Assembly (NCBI GenBank): GCA_016234955.1
Contig: JACRNN010000139.1
Coordinates: forward strand, 1-13,848
From: Deltaproteobacteria bacterium
GTDB taxonomy: Bacteria; Desulfobacterota; GWC2-55-46
DNA length: 13,848 bases
Direction of reading: 5' to 3'
This document shows positions 1 through 5,960 of this stretch, in pieces. Position numbers and translations under genes: made by a program. Position 1 is the first letter of the stretch, and each line of letters begins with the position of its first letter. The notes beneath the pieces were generated by a model, which had not been told where the DNA came from, ran no database searches, and was given only the letters and a program-made list of their open reading frames with translations.

Positions 1-1
1 G

Positions 2-316
2 GCCGTCATCCCTGAGCGCGTATTCACAAAGGCGCCGTCCGCCGAGCTCAAGTTCAACCAGACGGACCAGGACACCCTGCCGCCCTACGGCGTGCTCGAC
101 AGGATACTCAAGGCCTACGTGGAGGAGGACAGGGGCATAGACGAGATAGTGGCCCTGGGGTTCGGCAGGGAGCTTGTCAAAAAAGTCACCCGGATGGTGG
201 ACCTGAGCGAGTACAAGAGGAGGCAGGCCCCTCCGGGCATAAAGATAACCCCGAGGGCCTTCGGCAAAGACCGGAGGATGCCTATAACCAACGGGTACGA
301 CCACGGCCCCGTTTAA
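2..316 (+). CDS. nadE: NAD+ synthase (glutamine-dependent type), C-terminal 104 residues, 5' truncated by window edge
   Basis: The frame is open from base 2 to a TAA at 314-316; the start lies outside the window. The visible part matches the C-terminal tail of bacterial NAD+ synthases, which amidate nicotinic acid adenine dinucleotide to NAD+ in the cytoplasm. Recognisable pieces are PSAELKFNQTDQDTLPPYGVLD (interrupted here only for description), the acidic EEDRGIDEIV segment, and the highly conserved EYKRRQAPPG followed by KITPRAFGKDRRMPITN at the end. KRRQAPPG...ITPRAFG..RR.PITN is typical of the synthetase domain end in the fused glutaminase-synthetase enzymes, but the amidotransferase half cannot be seen, so the glutamine-dependent subtype is inferred. 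The next gene (acpS) starts 163 bases downstream with no obvious terminator between, so co-transcription is possible. Confidence 0.9.
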   Translation, partial: AVIPERVFTKAPSAELKFNQTDQDTLPPYGVLDRILKAYVEEDRGIDEIVALGFGRELVKKVTRMVDLSEYKRRQAPPGIKITPRAFGKDRRMPITNGYDHGPV

Positions 317-479
317 GGCCCGTGGGCACAACAGGGCGGGGCTTTACGCTTAAAGGAGGACGACTGACGACTATCGGACAGGGGAAAAAAGAGCCGTATC
401 TCGAAAAAAGGGGACGGCTGAGTCTTTTAGCGTTCCCTTCGGGTACGCCATTACTTGCGAGGGGTGCATCAATTCCTTT

Positions 480-830
480 ATGCGCAACGGCATAGACCTG
501 GTCTGCCTATCGAGGTTCAAGGGGGCCGCTCTAAAGACCGCCTTCCTCAAAAGGGTATTCACAGACGCGGAGATAAGCGGTTCTTTGAACGCAAGGACGC
601 CGTTTGTCCGCCTCGCCGGAGCCTTCGCCGCCAAGGAGGCCTGCCTCAAGGCGCTCGGCACCGGGTTCGGCAAGGAAGCGGGCCTCAAGGACATCGAGGT
701 GGAGTATGGGGAGGCAGGGCCAACGCTCAAGCTCCACCGCGGGGCGCAGAGGCTCCTTGGTGGTAGAAGCGTCTTCTTAAGCCTCGCGTACTCAAGGGAA
801 TTAGCCGTGGCCGCTGTTCTGATAGAGTGA
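480..830 (+). CDS. acpS: Holo-[acyl-carrier-protein] synthase (4'-phosphopantetheinyl transferase, AcpS type)
   Basis: This 116-residue protein is of usual AcpS length. It transfers 4'-phosphopantetheine from CoA to the serine of apo-ACP in fatty-acid synthesis. The N-terminal GIDLVCLSRF carries the metal-binding Asp (residue 6). The central signature LAGAFAAKEACLKALGTGFG carries the catalytic and metal-binding Glu (residue 53) and the KALGTG loop. DIEV (71-74) and the final SLAYSRELAVAAVLIE match the C-terminal strand. The SHS/THT histidine of the Bacillus-type C-terminus is absent, but the E. coli enzyme also lacks it (TLADERHYA), so this does not imply inactivity. ATG 480 is chosen because family members begin only a few residues before G-x-D. 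A weak GAGGGG stretch lies about 15 bases upstream, a poor ribosome site. Confidence 0.9.
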   Translation: MRNGIDLVCLSRFKGAALKTAFLKRVFTDAEISGSLNARTPFVRLAGAFAAKEACLKALGTGFGKEAGLKDIEVEYGEAGPTLKLHRGAQRLLGGRSVFLSLAYSRELAVAAVLIE

Positions 831-848
831 AGCCCTCTGGGGAGGTGT

Positions 849-945
849 CTTGAGAGAACCCCGATCAATTCAGGGGTCCCCTCAAGGAAAAAACTATAAG
901 TCTTTGAAGGGGGTTTGGGGGAAACCTTTCTACAGAAAGTTTCCC
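849..945. repeat. Two hairpins between convergent acpS and the DUF2062 gene
   Basis: The first inverted repeat pairs 849-862 with 873-886 around a 10-base loop. Read on the minus strand it is fully paired if two G-U pairs are allowed. The second pairs 919-930 (GGGAAACCTTTC) with 935-945 (GAAAGTTTCCC) around TACA, with one bulged base. The sequence CCCTCAAGG follows both stems (about 879-887 and 943-951), which suggests related repeat units. Neither stem is followed by a long T-run on either strand, so these are either bidirectional Rho-independent-like structures or members of a dispersed palindromic repeat family rather than textbook terminators. Confidence 0.6.
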
Positions 946-969
946 TCAAGGCGCCTCCCCGGCGGCCTA

Positions 970-1500
970 TCAGAGTCTCGGGCTTCCGCCTTCGAGGCGT
1001 GCGAGTCTTTTTTCGGCCTTATTTTTTCTATGTTTTATGATGGCGTTTTTGACGAGGTAATAGGAGGCCGCGGTCAAGACGGCGGCGAGTATCACGTTGC
1101 CGGTCAGAAAGACCACGTACACCCATTCCGCCCCTTTAAGGAGGCTCTCCCCCTTGAATTTTGAGAGCATGGTGTGGTAGTCCTGGCGCAGGATGACGCT
1201 GCCTATGACGATGCTCAGGGTCCAGAAGAACGGTGAGGTGATCGGATTCATTATGAGGCTGCCGAGCAGTGCGGCGGCCTTATTGGCCTTCAATACGAAG
1301 GCAAGGGCCAGGGCAAAGACGCCGCCAAGGCCGAAGGTCGGGAGTATGCCCATGAGCACGCCAATGGAGGCGCCCCTGGCTATCCGTTCCGGCGGGTCAT
1401 CGAGACGGAGTATCTTCAGGTATATGAGCCTTATCCGCCTCTTGACCTTTACAAACGGGTGGTTCTTGTTGTTGCCTTTTCTGTTATTGTTTTTTGCCAT
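970..1500 (-). CDS. DUF2062 domain inner-membrane protein
   Basis: This 176-residue protein has a basic N-terminus (MAKNNNRKGNNKNHP..VKRR), then PPERIARGASIGVLMGILPTFGLGG, the core of the DUF2062 family, and the conserved NPITSPFFW at about residues 85-93. Three hydrophobic segments (about 45-70, 76-104 and 126-150) predict an inner-membrane protein. A highly charged C-terminal tail (KHRKNKAEKRLARLEGG) probably lies in the cytoplasm. DUF2062 proteins have no firmly known biochemical function; some occur near glycosyltransferases, but none is adjacent here. ATG 1500 is preferred. An in-frame TTG lies directly before it, and GAAGGA sits only about 3 bases upstream of the ATG, an unusually short spacing. 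The gene is convergent with acpS and its upstream side faces a repeat-rich intergenic region. Confidence 0.8.
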   Translation of the reverse strand: MAKNNNRKGNNKNHPFVKVKRRIRLIYLKILRLDDPPERIARGASIGVLMGILPTFGLGGVFALALAFVLKANKAAALLGSLIMNPITSPFFWTLSIVIGSVILRQDYHTMLSKFKGESLLKGAEWVYVVFLTGNVILAAVLTAASYYLVKNAIIKHRKNKAEKRLARLEGGSPRL

Positions 1501-1563
1501 CAATCCTTCGGGGATTTTCTTGTTGACACTGGTATAGATGATTAAGGAGGCGGATGGAGGACG

Positions 1564-1668
1564 ATGAAACCTCCCGGGCTTAAAGAACCTGAGGGGCTTC
1601 GGAACGCTTAAAGAAATGAAACCTCCCCTGGCTCACAAGGCCCAGGGGCTTCAGAACGCTAATAAAAT
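1564..1668 (+). repeat. Intergenic hairpin repeat, tandem copies 1 and 2
   Basis: Copy 1 (1564-1612) begins ATGAAACCTCCCGGGCTTAAA and ends GGGGCTTCGGAACGCTTAAA. Copy 2 (1616-1668) begins ATGAAACCTCCCCTGG and ends CCAGGGGCTTCAGAACGCTAATAAAA. The outer GAAACC/GGGGCTTC segments can pair, and copy 2 has a complementary CCCCTGG...CCAGGGG pair. The spacing between starts is 52 bases. Related copies occur at 5745-5797 (inverted), 5817-5873, 6576-6614, 7155-7203 and 13312-13363. Confidence 0.7.
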
Positions 1669-1721
1669 AATTTAACACGAACAGCCCGTCGCAGTCAATT
1701 TGCCCTGTAAAAGGGAACATT

Positions 1722-1751
1722 CAATTACCCCGCCGTAAATGGCGGGGATTG
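1722..1751. repeat. REP-like palindrome
   Basis: CCCCGCC (1728-1734) and GGCGGGG (1741-1747) form a 7-bp stem around GTAAAT. It extends to CAAT/ATTG at the outer ends with a two-base TA bulge. The ATTACCCCGCCG start is shared with the imperfect palindrome at 7204-7227 (CTACCCCGCCG), so the two are probably the same repeat type. Confidence 0.55.
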
Positions 1752-1777
1752 TCGACAAGGTGCTTGTCTTTTATACA

Positions 1778-1825
1778 GCTCGGCTCCGGACCCCGCCCTT
1801 TTACGGGCGGGGTCCGGAGCCGAGC
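1778..1825. repeat. Perfect 21-bp hairpin
   Basis: Bases 1778-1798 and 1805-1825 are exact reverse complements of 21 bases each, GC-rich (starting GCTCGGCTCCGG), around the six-base loop TTTTAC. There is no T-run after either arm, which argues against a simple terminator. It lies 52 bases upstream of the start of the cysteine-rich gene, in a region with other palindromes. It could be a mobile palindromic element, a protein-binding site or an mRNA 3'-end structure. Confidence 0.8.
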
Positions 1826-1840
1826 ACCCGATTAAAACCC

Positions 1841-1870
1841 TTGTCTTTTTCCGTGTCTTATTGATACCAT
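1841..1870 (+). promoter_or_regulatory. Possible weak promoter of the cysteine-rich gene
   Basis: TTGTCT (1841-1846) and TACCAT (1865-1870) are separated by 18 bases. If real, transcription would begin about at the ATG at 1877, giving a leaderless mRNA; this would fit the lack of any Shine-Dalgarno sequence there. The -10 match is poor. Confidence 0.25.
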
Positions 1871-1876
1871 ACCGAC

Positions 1877-2302
1877 ATGCGTAAGATCGTGCCCCTGCTG
1901 ATGATATTCTTCTTTTTCGCGCCGTCCCTGTATCCTGCCGCCCTGTCAGCGGCCGAGAAGAGGGAGGCGCGGGCCTGCGACATTTCAATGAAGAGTTGTA
2001 TGCACGGCGACAGGTGCCCGATGAAAGAGGCGGCGAAGAGGAAGACAACGCTTGTCGGCGGTCAGGGCCGCTCAGGCATTAAGACGGGCGCAAAAGACGC
2101 CGGTTGCAGGCAGTGCTTCAGATGCCGCGAGCCGGGCGACGCCTACGACACGCAGGTAAAGAAGGCGCCGTTTATAAAGGGGGCGGCGGTCTTTTCAAGC
2201 GATGGAGCGCCGCTGCCTTCCGTGGAGTTCGAACGGGGCGCATATAATGGGCCCGCCCTTCCCGCCATCGAAAGACCCCCTGCTTCAGCGCCTATCGTTT
2301 AA
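1877..2302 (+). CDS. Small exported six-cysteine protein, unknown function
   Basis: I do not recognise a family for this 141-residue protein. A signal peptide is clear: MRK, a hydrophobic core (residues 4-24) and a likely cleavage after ALSAA (about residue 26). The mature part is basic and carries six cysteines in two clusters: C34-x6-C41-x5-C47 (with a nearby MHG and PM) and C77-x2-C80-x2-C83. The rest is low in predicted structure, with a Pro-rich C-terminus. The Cys/Met/His clusters suggest metal binding or redox-active thiols in the periplasm; this is inference. No Shine-Dalgarno precedes ATG 1877, and no better in-frame start exists upstream. It lies 132 bases upstream of an outer-membrane barrel gene whose mature end also begins with CxxC, and a TlpA-like thioredoxin follows, so the three may act together. 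Confidence 0.65.
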   Translation: MRKIVPLLMIFFFFAPSLYPAALSAAEKREARACDISMKSCMHGDRCPMKEAAKRKTTLVGGQGRSGIKTGAKDAGCRQCFRCREPGDAYDTQVKKAPFIKGAAVFSSDGAPLPSVEFERGAYNGPALPAIERPPASAPIV

Positions 2303-2366
2303 TCCTCTACAATTTGCAAGCCATCCTAAAAAAAACATGCCTGGGCCGGATATTCCACCCTGGGGA

Positions 2367-2395
2367 GGCATTGCGGTCCGGAGGACGGCAATGCC
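2367..2395 (+). repeat. Hairpin upstream of the barrel gene
   Basis: GGCATTGCGGTCC (2367-2379) and GGACGGCAATGCC (2383-2395) pair over 13 positions with one mismatch around a GGA loop. The hairpin lies between the cysteine-rich gene and the barrel gene, 27 bases before the GGAGG at 2423. It has no T-run, so it is more likely an mRNA-stabilising, attenuating or repeat structure than a terminator. Confidence 0.5.
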
Positions 2396-2434
2396 GTTTC
2401 CAGTGGAAGCGGCCCCGTGTACGGAGGTTATACC

Positions 2435-3409
2435 GTGAAAAAGGGCTTTTTGACGTTTTTTCTCGTGGCGGGACTTATCGCTCTATCCGCTGGTTTCGGT
2501 TTTGCGTGCGACTACTGCCTGCTCTCCCAGGGCATCTCCCCGCTCGATACCATAAACGGCGCCGGGGTCCGCGTGAACCAGAGGTATACCCTGATGGACC
2601 GGGTCTACAGGGGGACGGAGGAGCTTGACAACCCAGGTGTCAAGGAGGAGTACTGGACGACTGAGGTTACAGGATTCTACAGCGTCAATGAGGACCTTAC
2701 CATCCTCGGCGTGCTCCCTTACAAAAGGAACGGGATGGATGGCGAGCTCAACGTCCTATCCGGCGGGACGCTGGAGGCGCGCTCGGACATGCAGGGGGAC
2801 AGTTCCGGTATCGGCGATATATCCGTTATAGGCCGTTATTCGTTCTTCAAGAGGCATACGATCGATGCGACCACCACTGTAGCGGCCCTGTTCGGGATAA
2901 AGCTCCCTACCGGCAGGACCGACGGCAAGACCAACGACGGCATGGAGTACCTGGACAGCCACATGCAGCCCGGCACCGGCTCCACGGACTTTATCGCCGG
3001 GTTGGCCTTCAGCCACGCGGTCCAGCGGGTCTCCGTTTCGGCCAACCTCCTCGGCGTCATCCCCACGGAGGGCAAGTCCGGGGATAAGTACCACCGCTTC
3101 GGCAACGCGCTCAACTACGACCTGACGGCGAAGTACAGGGTCTATCCCGGCTCGGCCGGGCCTATTGAGCCCCAGTTATTCCTGGCCCTCGGTGTCAACG
3201 GCGAGTTAAGGGGCAGGGAAAAAGAGAACGGAGTGACAATAGCCGACTCGGGCGGGAATACGGCGTACCTCTCCCCAGGTATTCAAGTCGTTGTCGCGCC
3301 GCACCTGGTCTTTGAGTTCACCTATCAGAAGGCCGTATACCACAACCTCTACGGGACGCAGATGGGCGAGGATTACAAGGCCGCCGGGGGGGTGACGTAT
3401 CTGTTTTAA
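2435..3409 (+). CDS. Outer-membrane beta-barrel protein (transporter-like) with an N-terminal CxxC
   Basis: This 324-residue protein has a signal peptide (MKKGFLTFFLVAGLIALSAGFGFA, cleavage about residue 24), then CDYCLLSQGISPL, placing a CxxC (25/28) at the mature N-terminus. The body alternates polar and hydrophobic residues in amphipathic strands, for example TTEVTGFYSVNEDLTILGVLPYKR, DISVIGRYSFF, and a typical terminal strand ending GGVTYLF with C-terminal Phe, the outer-membrane barrel sorting signal. LPTGRTDGKT and the general pattern resemble proteins often labelled transporter or phenol-degradation MetA-like barrels, but no substrate can be named. GTG 2435 is chosen because GGAGG (2423-2427) lies 7 bases upstream and it gives a normal signal peptide; the in-frame GTG at 2417 would place the ribosome site inside the gene. 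It is followed after 73 bases by a TlpA-like thioredoxin. The mature CxxC could be a thioredoxin substrate or a metal or lipid attachment site; there is no clear lipobox. Confidence 0.75.
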   Translation: MKKGFLTFFLVAGLIALSAGFGFACDYCLLSQGISPLDTINGAGVRVNQRYTLMDRVYRGTEELDNPGVKEEYWTTEVTGFYSVNEDLTILGVLPYKRNGMDGELNVLSGGTLEARSDMQGDSSGIGDISVIGRYSFFKRHTIDATTTVAALFGIKLPTGRTDGKTNDGMEYLDSHMQPGTGSTDFIAGLAFSHAVQRVSVSANLLGVIPTEGKSGDKYHRFGNALNYDLTAKYRVYPGSAGPIEPQLFLALGVNGELRGREKENGVTIADSGGNTAYLSPGIQVVVAPHLVFEFTYQKAVYHNLYGTQMGEDYKAAGGVTYLF

Positions 3410-3482
3410 GGGCTTACCGTTATTGAATCGCGGCGGGGGCCCAGGGTCCCCGCCATCGTAAATGCAGCTTCGGGGGCGGATT

Positions 3483-4028
3483 ATGAAGACGGCAATCTCA
3501 ATATTCGCGGCTTTGGCGCTCCTCTTCGTTCGCACGCCGTCCTCATGGGGCGTTGAGAAGAGATTGCTCGACAACGCCGGGGTCCAGGGGCTTGCTCAGG
3601 AGGCGCCCGACTTTACGCTTACGGACCGCTCCGGACGCAGTACAGGGCTGAAAGAGAGCAGGGGCAAGGTGGTGATACTCCACCTCTGGGCCACCTGGTG
3701 CAGGCCGTGCAGGGAGGAGTTCCCGTTGTTTGAAAAGATGTTCCGGCGCTTCAAGGACAAGGGTGTGGTCTTTTTCCCCGTAGCCATAGACCGCGACGCA
3801 AGGGCGCAGGATGTCCGCTCTCTTGCAAAGGAATACGGCGCAAGCTTCGAGGTATACCTTGCGAAGGAGGGCGCGATTACGGAGAGGTACTGGAGCTTCG
3901 GGGTCCCGGAGACATACTTTATAGACAAAAACGGGGTGATAGTGGCAAGGGCCATCGGGCCGAGGGATTGGGGCTCCGAGGGCGTGGCCGCGCTTATCAA
4001 CGGACTGGGACCGCCCGGCGGGGAGTGA
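3483..4028 (+). CDS. TlpA/ResA-like periplasmic thioredoxin
   Basis: This 181-residue protein has an N-terminal hydrophobic signal (residues 2-17; anchor or cleaved near SSWG) and an AhpC/TSA-Redoxin-type thioredoxin fold. APDFTLTDRSGR (41-52) is the typical first strand, VVILHLWATWCRPC (63-76) carries the active-site WCRPC, and GVPETYFID (140-148) carries the cis-proline loop. TlpA/ResA proteins are membrane- or periplasm-located thiol-disulfide reductases, often serving cytochrome c maturation or copper-site assembly. ATG 3483 is preferred because GGGGGCGG lies just upstream; an in-frame ATG at 3462 lacks a ribosome site and would add MQLRGRI. It lies downstream of two exported cysteine-bearing proteins on the same strand, which are plausible partners. 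The downstream gap to the cupin (256 bases) holds a separate promoter. Confidence 0.88.
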   Translation: MKTAISIFAALALLFVRTPSSWGVEKRLLDNAGVQGLAQEAPDFTLTDRSGRSTGLKESRGKVVILHLWATWCRPCREEFPLFEKMFRRFKDKGVVFFPVAIDRDARAQDVRSLAKEYGASFEVYLAKEGAITERYWSFGVPETYFIDKNGVIVARAIGPRDWGSEGVAALINGLGPPGGE

Positions 4029-4160
4029 CCGTGGTTGGGCGCGCCGGAAGATATCTTTGCCGGGGCCTCCACAGGCCGCGCCCTGGCACGTCCGGCATGT
4101 AACCCCTATTTTGCGGCCACCAATCAGGACAAAAAATACCTCTTTAGTCCTAAAAATCTC

Positions 4161-4188
4161 TTGCAAACTCTCCGCGCATGTGTATAAT
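4161..4188 (+). promoter_or_regulatory. Sigma-70-type promoter of the cupin gene
   Basis: TTGCAA (4161-4166) and a perfect TATAAT (4183-4188) are separated by 16 bases. TGTG directly precedes the -10 box. It lies about 97 bases before the cupin ATG, leaving a leader of about 90 bases. Confidence 0.65.
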
Positions 4189-4284
4189 TAAGATGATTCC
4201 CGCATCCGTAGCGATTACAGAACATGCCTGGACGCGCTGATTCGCACGGGATATCAAAATAAAGAAAATCGAGGAGGAGCAAAG

Positions 4285-4620
4285 ATGCATCAGGCGAACA
4301 TATCTTCAAAGAAGGAGTTCAAGGACGACGCGGTCAACAAGGTGACATACATAAAGACCGAACAGCTCGTGCAGGACACGTACTACTTCAAGCAGGGCCA
4401 GGTGCTCGACTACCACAGGCACCCGGGCGGGGATCAGGTCTTTTTCGTCCACGAGGGCGAGGGCACGTACTATATCGACGACGGCAAGGAGCAGGCCTTC
4501 GACCTGAAGCCGGGGATAGTCGTCCTTGCGCCCAAGAACGTATGGCACAAGATAGTGGCCACAAAGGAGCTTGTCGTCTCCCAGGCGACCGCACAGCCCG
4601 CCGGCTTCGAAAAGAGATAA
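4285..4620 (+). CDS. Small single-domain cupin protein
   Basis: This 111-residue protein consists essentially of one cupin barrel. Motif 1 reads GQVLDYHRHPGGDQVFFVHEG (first G residue 38), with the metal-ligand histidines 44 and 46; the usual Glu is replaced by Gln (51), or by the preceding Asp (50). Motif 2 contains PGIVVLAPKNVWH (76-88) with His 88. Small cupins include isomerases, dioxygenases, sensors and dehydratase-like proteins, so no reaction can be assigned. There is no signal peptide, so it is probably cytoplasmic. The start is well supported: GAGGAGGAG lies 6-8 bases before ATG, and a TTGCAA-16-TATAAT promoter lies further upstream. It is a single-gene unit, followed by a G/C-tract hairpin that separates it from the convergent epimerase gene. 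Confidence 0.85.
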   Translation: MHQANISSKKEFKDDAVNKVTYIKTEQLVQDTYYFKQGQVLDYHRHPGGDQVFFVHEGEGTYYIDDGKEQAFDLKPGIVVLAPKNVWHKIVATKELVVSQATAQPAGFEKR

Positions 4621-4641
4621 GGGGCTTTGACGTCCTTGTCA

Positions 4642-4684
4642 TTGTCATTGCGGGGGGGGCAAATCGCCCCCCCCGCAATGACAA
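4642..4684. repeat. 19-bp perfect hairpin with G8/C8 tract
   Basis: Bases 4642-4660 and 4666-4684 are exact reverse complements. TTGTCATTGC is followed by eight G and a C, then loop AAATC, then the complement. The TCATTGCGGGG core resembles TCATTGCGAGG-type palindromic elements common in several proteobacterial genomes (from general knowledge). It lies between the convergent cupin and epimerase genes, where it may also act as a bidirectional termination structure. Confidence 0.75.
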
Positions 4685-4728
4685 TTTGGAGAATAGGGGT
4701 GCGGCCTTTGTCCGCCTGGGCCGGGTTT

Positions 4729-5682
4729 TTACTTCTTGAGCCGCCACTTGAGCGTCAGCTCAAGGCCTTCCCTGAGGTTGGCCCTCGGAGACCATCCGAG
4801 CTCTTCTTTTGCCCTGCCTATGTTAAGGCAACTCCTCTTAAGGTCGCCGGGCCGGGCCGGCGAGCGCGCCGGCGTCTTGAGCTCCGGGGGCAGGTCCTTT
4901 ACCCGCCGCTTTATGGCCTCGTATATGGAATCGAAAAGCTCCGAGGTGTGCGTGGCCACGCCGGTGCCTATGTTATAAGCGCCCCAACTCCCCTTATCGA
5001 GGGCCAAAAGGTTGGCCCTGGCCACGTCTTCCACGAAACAGTAGTCCCTTGTCATGCCGCTCGGCTCATCCGCGTAGTGGTAGAGGGTGCAGGGCTTTGC
5101 GTTTATCAGCCTGTCCATGAATATCGCAACGACGCCGGCCTCGCCGTGGGGTATCTGGCGCGGCCCGTAGACGTTGGCGTACCTGAGCACCGTGTAATCA
5201 AGCCCGTACTGGTGGTTGTAGAAGAAGAGGTACTGCTCGGAGACCGCCTTTGTTATCGCGTAAGGGGAGAGGGGCCGGGGGGCGTATGTCTCGCCGGTCG
5301 GGTACTCGCTGGCATCCCCGTAAACGGCCCCGCCGGAGGAGATGAATATCACCTTTTTCGTCCCGCACCGCTTTGCGGCCTCAAGGACGTTTAAAAAGCC
5401 CCGCACGTTCACGTCGGCGTCAAAGATAGGGTCTTCCACGGAAGCGGGCACCGACATCTGGGCCGCGTGATGGTTTACGCAGTCCGGCCGTTCGTGCTCA
5501 AAGAGTTTGCCGACCTCCCCGGAGCGTATATCCATTAGATAGAACCGCGCCTTCGGGTTGAGGTTCTCGCGCTTGCCGGAATAGAGGTTATCGACTACGA
5601 CGACCTCGTGCCCGACCCCTATATACGCGTCCACCACGTTTGAGCCTATGAACCCCGCCCCTCCGGTAACCAGGATCTTCAT
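4729..5682 (-). CDS. NAD-dependent sugar-nucleotide epimerase/dehydratase (GalE-like extended SDR)
   Basis: This 317-residue protein, a normal length for UDP-glucose 4-epimerase-like enzymes, begins MKILVTGGAGFIGSNVVDAY with the TGGAGFIG dinucleotide-binding loop (6-13) and an acidic residue ending strand 2 (VVVVDNLYSG). NHHAAQ (70-75), the catalytic Ser region ISSGGAVYG (114-122) and Y141-x3-K145 (YAITK) complete the extended SDR active site. RYANVYGPRQ and YNIGTG are typical of the substrate-binding half. Probable substrates are UDP-glucose/galactose or the GlcNAc/GalNAc forms, serving surface polysaccharide synthesis; the exact sugar cannot be read from sequence. A GGAGG sits 6 bases before the ATG (5682). 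The sulfate kinase homologue lies upstream on the same strand but across 278 bases of repeats, so a shared transcript is uncertain. Confidence 0.88.
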   Translation of the reverse strand: MKILVTGGAGFIGSNVVDAYIGVGHEVVVVDNLYSGKRENLNPKARFYLMDIRSGEVGKLFEHERPDCVNHHAAQMSVPASVEDPIFDADVNVRGFLNVLEAAKRCGTKKVIFISSGGAVYGDASEYPTGETYAPRPLSPYAITKAVSEQYLFFYNHQYGLDYTVLRYANVYGPRQIPHGEAGVVAIFMDRLINAKPCTLYHYADEPSGMTRDYCFVEDVARANLLALDKGSWGAYNIGTGVATHTSELFDSIYEAIKRRVKDLPPELKTPARSPARPGDLKRSCLNIGRAKEELGWSPRANLREGLELTLKWRLKK

Positions 5683-5744
5683 CGCGCCCTCCAGGAATTT
5701 TTATTTGCCGCAACACATATTTTGGGTGTCTCTAAAAATCAGCT

Positions 5745-5873
5745 TTTCAGCGTTCTGAAACCTCGGTGGCTCCCATGCCTATGAGGGTTCATTTTTTCCG
5801 AGGTCGAGGCGGGGTGAATGAACCCACCCCGGGCTTAAAACCCCACAGGGTTTCAGAACGCTGAAATAAAAAA
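5745..5873. repeat. Two intergenic hairpin repeat copies in inverted orientation
   Basis: Copy 3 (5745-5797) is on the minus strand and copy 4 (5817-5873) on the plus strand. TTTCAGCGTTCTGAAACC (5745-5762) is an exact 18-base reverse complement of GGTTTCAGAACGCTGAAA (5849-5866). Closer in, GGGTTCATT (5785-5793) matches AATGAACCC (5817-5825) in reverse. The pair could form a long cruciform or stem. It occupies most of the gap between the epimerase start (5682) and the end of the upstream kinase gene (5961). Confidence 0.75.
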
Positions 5874-5960
5874 GCGGAGCATATATGCGAATATGTGTCC
5901 ATTTTTATTTTCGCCCTAATAAAGAGATCGGGAAAAAGAGCAATTTTCAGAGGCGCCCTT

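Larger units (their letters stand above)
1501..1876. other. 376-bp repeat-rich intergenic region
   Basis: This gap contains no convincing gene. It holds two tandem copies of the intergenic hairpin repeat (1564-1668), a REP-like palindrome (1722-1751), a 21-bp perfect hairpin (1778-1825) and a weak possible promoter (1841-1870). Its two flanking genes diverge, so both 5' regions lie here. A reading frame on the minus strand across 1725-2048 is composed of the hairpins plus the antisense of the downstream gene and is not credible. Confidence 0.8.

Noticed and set aside
364..495. Possible small peptide gene after AAAGGAGGA at 352-360
   Set aside because: The ribosome-like site is followed only by a CTG codon at 3 bases and a 43-codon frame overlapping the acpS start; no ATG, GTG or TTG start fits.
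480..830. AcpS lacking the C-terminal SH(S/T) histidine as a sign of inactivity
   Set aside because: E. coli AcpS also lacks it at the same position, so the change is normal for part of the family.
371..949. Long minus-strand frame opposite acpS
   Set aside because: Antisense to a clear acpS gene and running into intergenic hairpins; composition is low-complexity S/P/R/L with no domain.
2417..2434. Upstream GTG start of the barrel gene
   Set aside because: The ribosome site GGAGG at 2423-2427 would lie inside the gene, and GTG 2435 gives a normal MKK signal peptide.
4627..5394. 255-residue plus-strand frame opposite the epimerase gene
   Set aside because: A mirror of the GC-rich epimerase gene that also runs through the G8/C8 hairpin; no recognisable motif.
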